Of a stretch of 8,457 nt of DNA, positions 7,041-8,457 are shown in pieces (the stretch's first letter is position 1; every line of letters begins with the position of its first letter). The stretch is from NCBI GenBank assembly GCA_031278295.1, contig JAITKQ010000186.1, forward strand, positions 1-8,457. Reading direction: 5' to 3'. The notes beneath the pieces are model-generated. The model did no database searches, was not told the DNA's origin, and worked only from the letters and a program-made list of their open reading frames with translations. A program made the translations under genes and the position numbers. The DNA comes from Spirochaetaceae bacterium. GTDB taxonomy: Bacteria > Spirochaetota > Spirochaetia > Treponematales > Breznakiellaceae.

Positions 7041-7110
7041 GTAGAACACCAATATGCCGGGCGCGTTGCGGGGGCTGGGGGCATTAGCTACCGTGTTAGT
7101 GGCTTCTACC

Positions 7111-7139
7111 GGCACAAGGCTGCGCCGCAGCCTTGCGCC
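7111..7139. repeat. 13-bp hairpin with one mismatch, abutting the C-tract
   Basis: GGCACAAGGCTGC (7111-7123) pairs with GCAGCCTTGCGCC (7127-7139) except at A7114 opposite C7136, with the loop GCC. The right arm merges into the C15 run. Arm sequences resemble those of the 6906-6937 hairpin (CAAG(G)CTGC and GCAGC(C)TTG...CGC). Confidence 0.65.
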
Positions 7140-7162
7140 CCCCCCCCCCCCCTACCCTACCC
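7138..7162 (-). repeat. C15 homopolymer and G-quadruplex motif on the minus strand
   Basis: Bases 7138-7152 are fifteen consecutive C. They are followed by TA, CCC, TA, CCC up to 7162. Read on the minus strand this is GGG-TA-GGG-TA-G15, which satisfies the usual four-run G-quadruplex pattern. It lies about 100 nt before the aconitase start. Homopolymers this long are prone to slippage in cells and to length errors in sequencing. Confidence 0.85.
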
Positions 7163-7258
7163 TTCCGCATACTCAAATTGATTTGGACAGAATATTATAA
7201 GGATAACTAACATTCCGGCGGTGTCGACTTTCCTACACTGCTTTCTGTAAAATAAACC

Positions 7259-8457
7259 ATGAAACTGATGCTGAAGCTAACGCTTACAGAGAAGGTAATA
7301 CGCGCCCATCTTGCCGGAGGCCGTGTTACGGACGACAGGCTTTCCGGCGATATAGAGATCAAGATTGACCAAACATTGACACAGGACGCGACCGGAACCA
7401 TGGCCTACCTTCAGTTTGAAACTATGGGGATAGACCGTGTCAGGACAGAACTTTCCGTCTCGTACGTCGATCACAACACTTTGCAGGAGGATCACAGGAA
7501 TCCGGACGACCACCGCTACTTGCAGACAGCCGCAGCGCGGTACGGGCTCTGGTTTTCCCGTCCCGGCAACGGTATCTGCCACCAGGTTCACCTTGAACGC
7601 TTTGGCGAACCGGGCAAGACGCTGCTCGGTTCCGATTCGCACACGCCGACGGCCGGAGGACTTGGGATGCTGGCAATAGGGGCCGGCGGCCTGGACGTAG
7701 CGGTAGCTATGGGGGGCGGCGCGTTCAGACTCACGATGCCAAAAATTACCGGCGTCAGGCTTACCGGACGGCTCCGGAACGGCGTCGCGGCAAAGGACAT
7801 CATTCTGGAACTGCTGCGGCGCGAGACCGTGAAAGGCGGCGTCGGGCGGGTATACGAATACTTTGGAGACGGGGTGTCCGGCCTTTCCGTGCCGGAGCGG
7901 GCGACCATCACGAACATGGGGGCGGAACTGGGCGCGACATCCTCCCTCTTTCCGTCCGATGAAATCACGCGGCTCTTTCTGGAGGAGAGGGGACGGGCCG
8001 CCGCCTGGCGGGAACTTTCCGCGGACGAGGGGGCGGGGTACGAGCGCGTGATCGAGATAGACCTGGCGAAGCTGGAACCCGCCGCGGCCTGTCCCCATTC
8101 GCCGGGTAACATCAAGCCCGTCGCGGAACTGGCCGGCCTCAAGGTGGATCAGGTTGTGATAGGCTCCTGTACAAACTCATCGATAGGCGACCTTGCCGCC
8201 GTGGCGGAGATTATGAAGGGGAGAGCCGTCCATCCCGATGTTTCGGCGGCGATTGCCTGCGGCAGCCGGACGACGATTCTTGCCGCGGAGGATGCCGGTA
8301 TCCTTTCCGAGCTGTTCCGCGCCGGTTTCAGGATGCTCGAAAGCGCGTGCGGCCCCTGTATCGGGATGGGCTTTGCGCCCAAGTCTGGCGGACTAAGCCT
8401 CCGTACATTTAACCGGAACTTTAAGGGGCGTAGCGGCTCTGCGGACGCCGGGGTATA
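7259..8457 (+). CDS. Aconitate hydratase, Aquifex-type, 3'-truncated by the window edge
   Basis: The first 399 codons of an aconitase, the [4Fe-4S] enzyme that interconverts citrate and isocitrate via cis-aconitate. Family motifs run in order: IDQTLTQDATGTMAYLQFE (35-53), SVSYVDHNT (66-74), GNGICHQVHLERF (103-115), LLGSDSHTPTAGG (122-134), GSCTNSS (302-308), SACGPCIGMG (362-371), and TFNRNFKGRSG (383-393). The three cluster ligands are visible: C304, C364 and C367. The compact arrangement, with the first domain starting almost at residue 1, matches the shorter aconitase group found in Aquifex and many anaerobes rather than the roughly 900-residue AcnA. No stop is reached; the last domain lies to the right. 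ATG 7259 is the earliest possible start because TAA at 7253-7255 closes the frame; ATG 7268 is an alternative, and neither has a clear ribosome site. In anaerobes this enzyme commonly feeds 2-oxoglutarate and glutamate synthesis; whether citrate synthase or isocitrate dehydrogenase follows cannot be seen. Confidence 0.96.
   Translation, partial: MKLMLKLTLTEKVIRAHLAGGRVTDDRLSGDIEIKIDQTLTQDATGTMAYLQFETMGIDRVRTELSVSYVDHNTLQEDHRNPDDHRYLQTAAARYGLWFSRPGNGICHQVHLERFGEPGKTLLGSDSHTPTAGGLGMLAIGAGGLDVAVAMGGGAFRLTMPKITGVRLTGRLRNGVAAKDIILELLRRETVKGGVGRVYEYFGDGVSGLSVPERATITNMGAELGATSSLFPSDEITRLFLEERGRAAAWRELSADEGAGYERVIEIDLAKLEPAAACPHSPGNIKPVAELAGLKVDQVVIGSCTNSSIGDLAAVAEIMKGRAVHPDVSAAIACGSRTTILAAEDAGILSELFRAGFRMLESACGPCIGMGFAPKSGGLSLRTFNRNFKGRSGSADAGV

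Larger units (their letters stand above)
6809..7258. other. 450-nt non-coding spacer with serial hairpins and a C-tract
   Basis: No credible gene is seen on either strand; the open frames here have no recognisable product and run across palindromes. In order the stretch holds a 14-bp hairpin (6906-6937), an imperfect 9-bp hairpin (6963-6985), a 16-bp hairpin followed by a T-run (6998-7040), two G5 runs (7070-7074 and 7077-7081), an imperfect 13-bp hairpin (7111-7139), and a C15 tract with two CCC triplets (7138-7162). The last 100 nt before the aconitase gene are AT-richer, with -10-like TATTAT (7193-7198) and TATAAG (7196-7201) but no good -35. No strong ribosome site precedes the aconitase ATG. 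Confidence 0.7.

Noticed and set aside
6846..7115. 89-codon minus-strand and 68-codon plus-strand (6975-7181) open frames in the htrA-aconitase spacer
   Set aside because: Both run through palindromes and the C-tract, lack good ribosome sites and have no recognisable protein character.
7277..8098. 273-codon open frame on the minus strand
   Set aside because: It is antisense to the highly conserved aconitase, whose motifs run unbroken across the same bases; the minus frame shows no domain.

Overview
The window reads as chromosomal DNA of a diderm bacterium. An anaerobic spirochete of the Treponema group, perhaps a termite-gut lineage, is my best guess. The reasons are a very long LptD/OstA-type outer-membrane protein with an N-terminal extension, a two-PDZ HtrA protease, a short Aquifex-type aconitase, and moderate-to-high GC with structured intergenic DNA. 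This assignment is inference from protein character; no marker gene is present to settle it.

Layout, all genes on the + strand: (1) bases 1-69 hold a short reading-frame tail that is probably the 3' end of a gene lying mostly upstream. (2) Bases 70-338 are an intergenic region with several inverted repeats, including a perfect 12-bp hairpin just before the next gene. (3) A 1.2-kilocodon LptD-like gene follows; its N-terminal region carries an in-frame 15-bp tandem repeat and a SAP-like helix-turn-helix. (4) A DUF58 gene overlaps lptD by ATGA, so the two are probably translated from one message. (5) A 135-bp gap holds a candidate promoter and a short inverted repeat. (6) An htrA/degQ-type serine protease with an intact His-Asp-Ser triad and two PDZ domains. 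(7) A 450-bp non-coding stretch contains four hairpins in series, one of them terminator-like, then a run of 15 C that forms a G-quadruplex motif on the minus strand. (8) The first 399 codons of an aconitate hydratase run off the right edge.

Functionally, items 3-6 fit a cell-envelope neighbourhood: an outer-membrane lipid-insertion porin, a membrane-anchored DUF58 protein, and a periplasmic protease/chaperone that handles misfolded outer-membrane proteins. The aconitase is a separate metabolic unit (citrate to isocitrate) beyond the non-coding spacer.

I found no CRISPR array, insertion sequence, tRNA or rRNA. I found no clearly new multi-gene system. The most unusual signals are the SAP-like segment in an exported outer-membrane protein, the lptD-DUF58 coupling, and the palindrome-rich spacer with C15/G4 before the aconitase gene.
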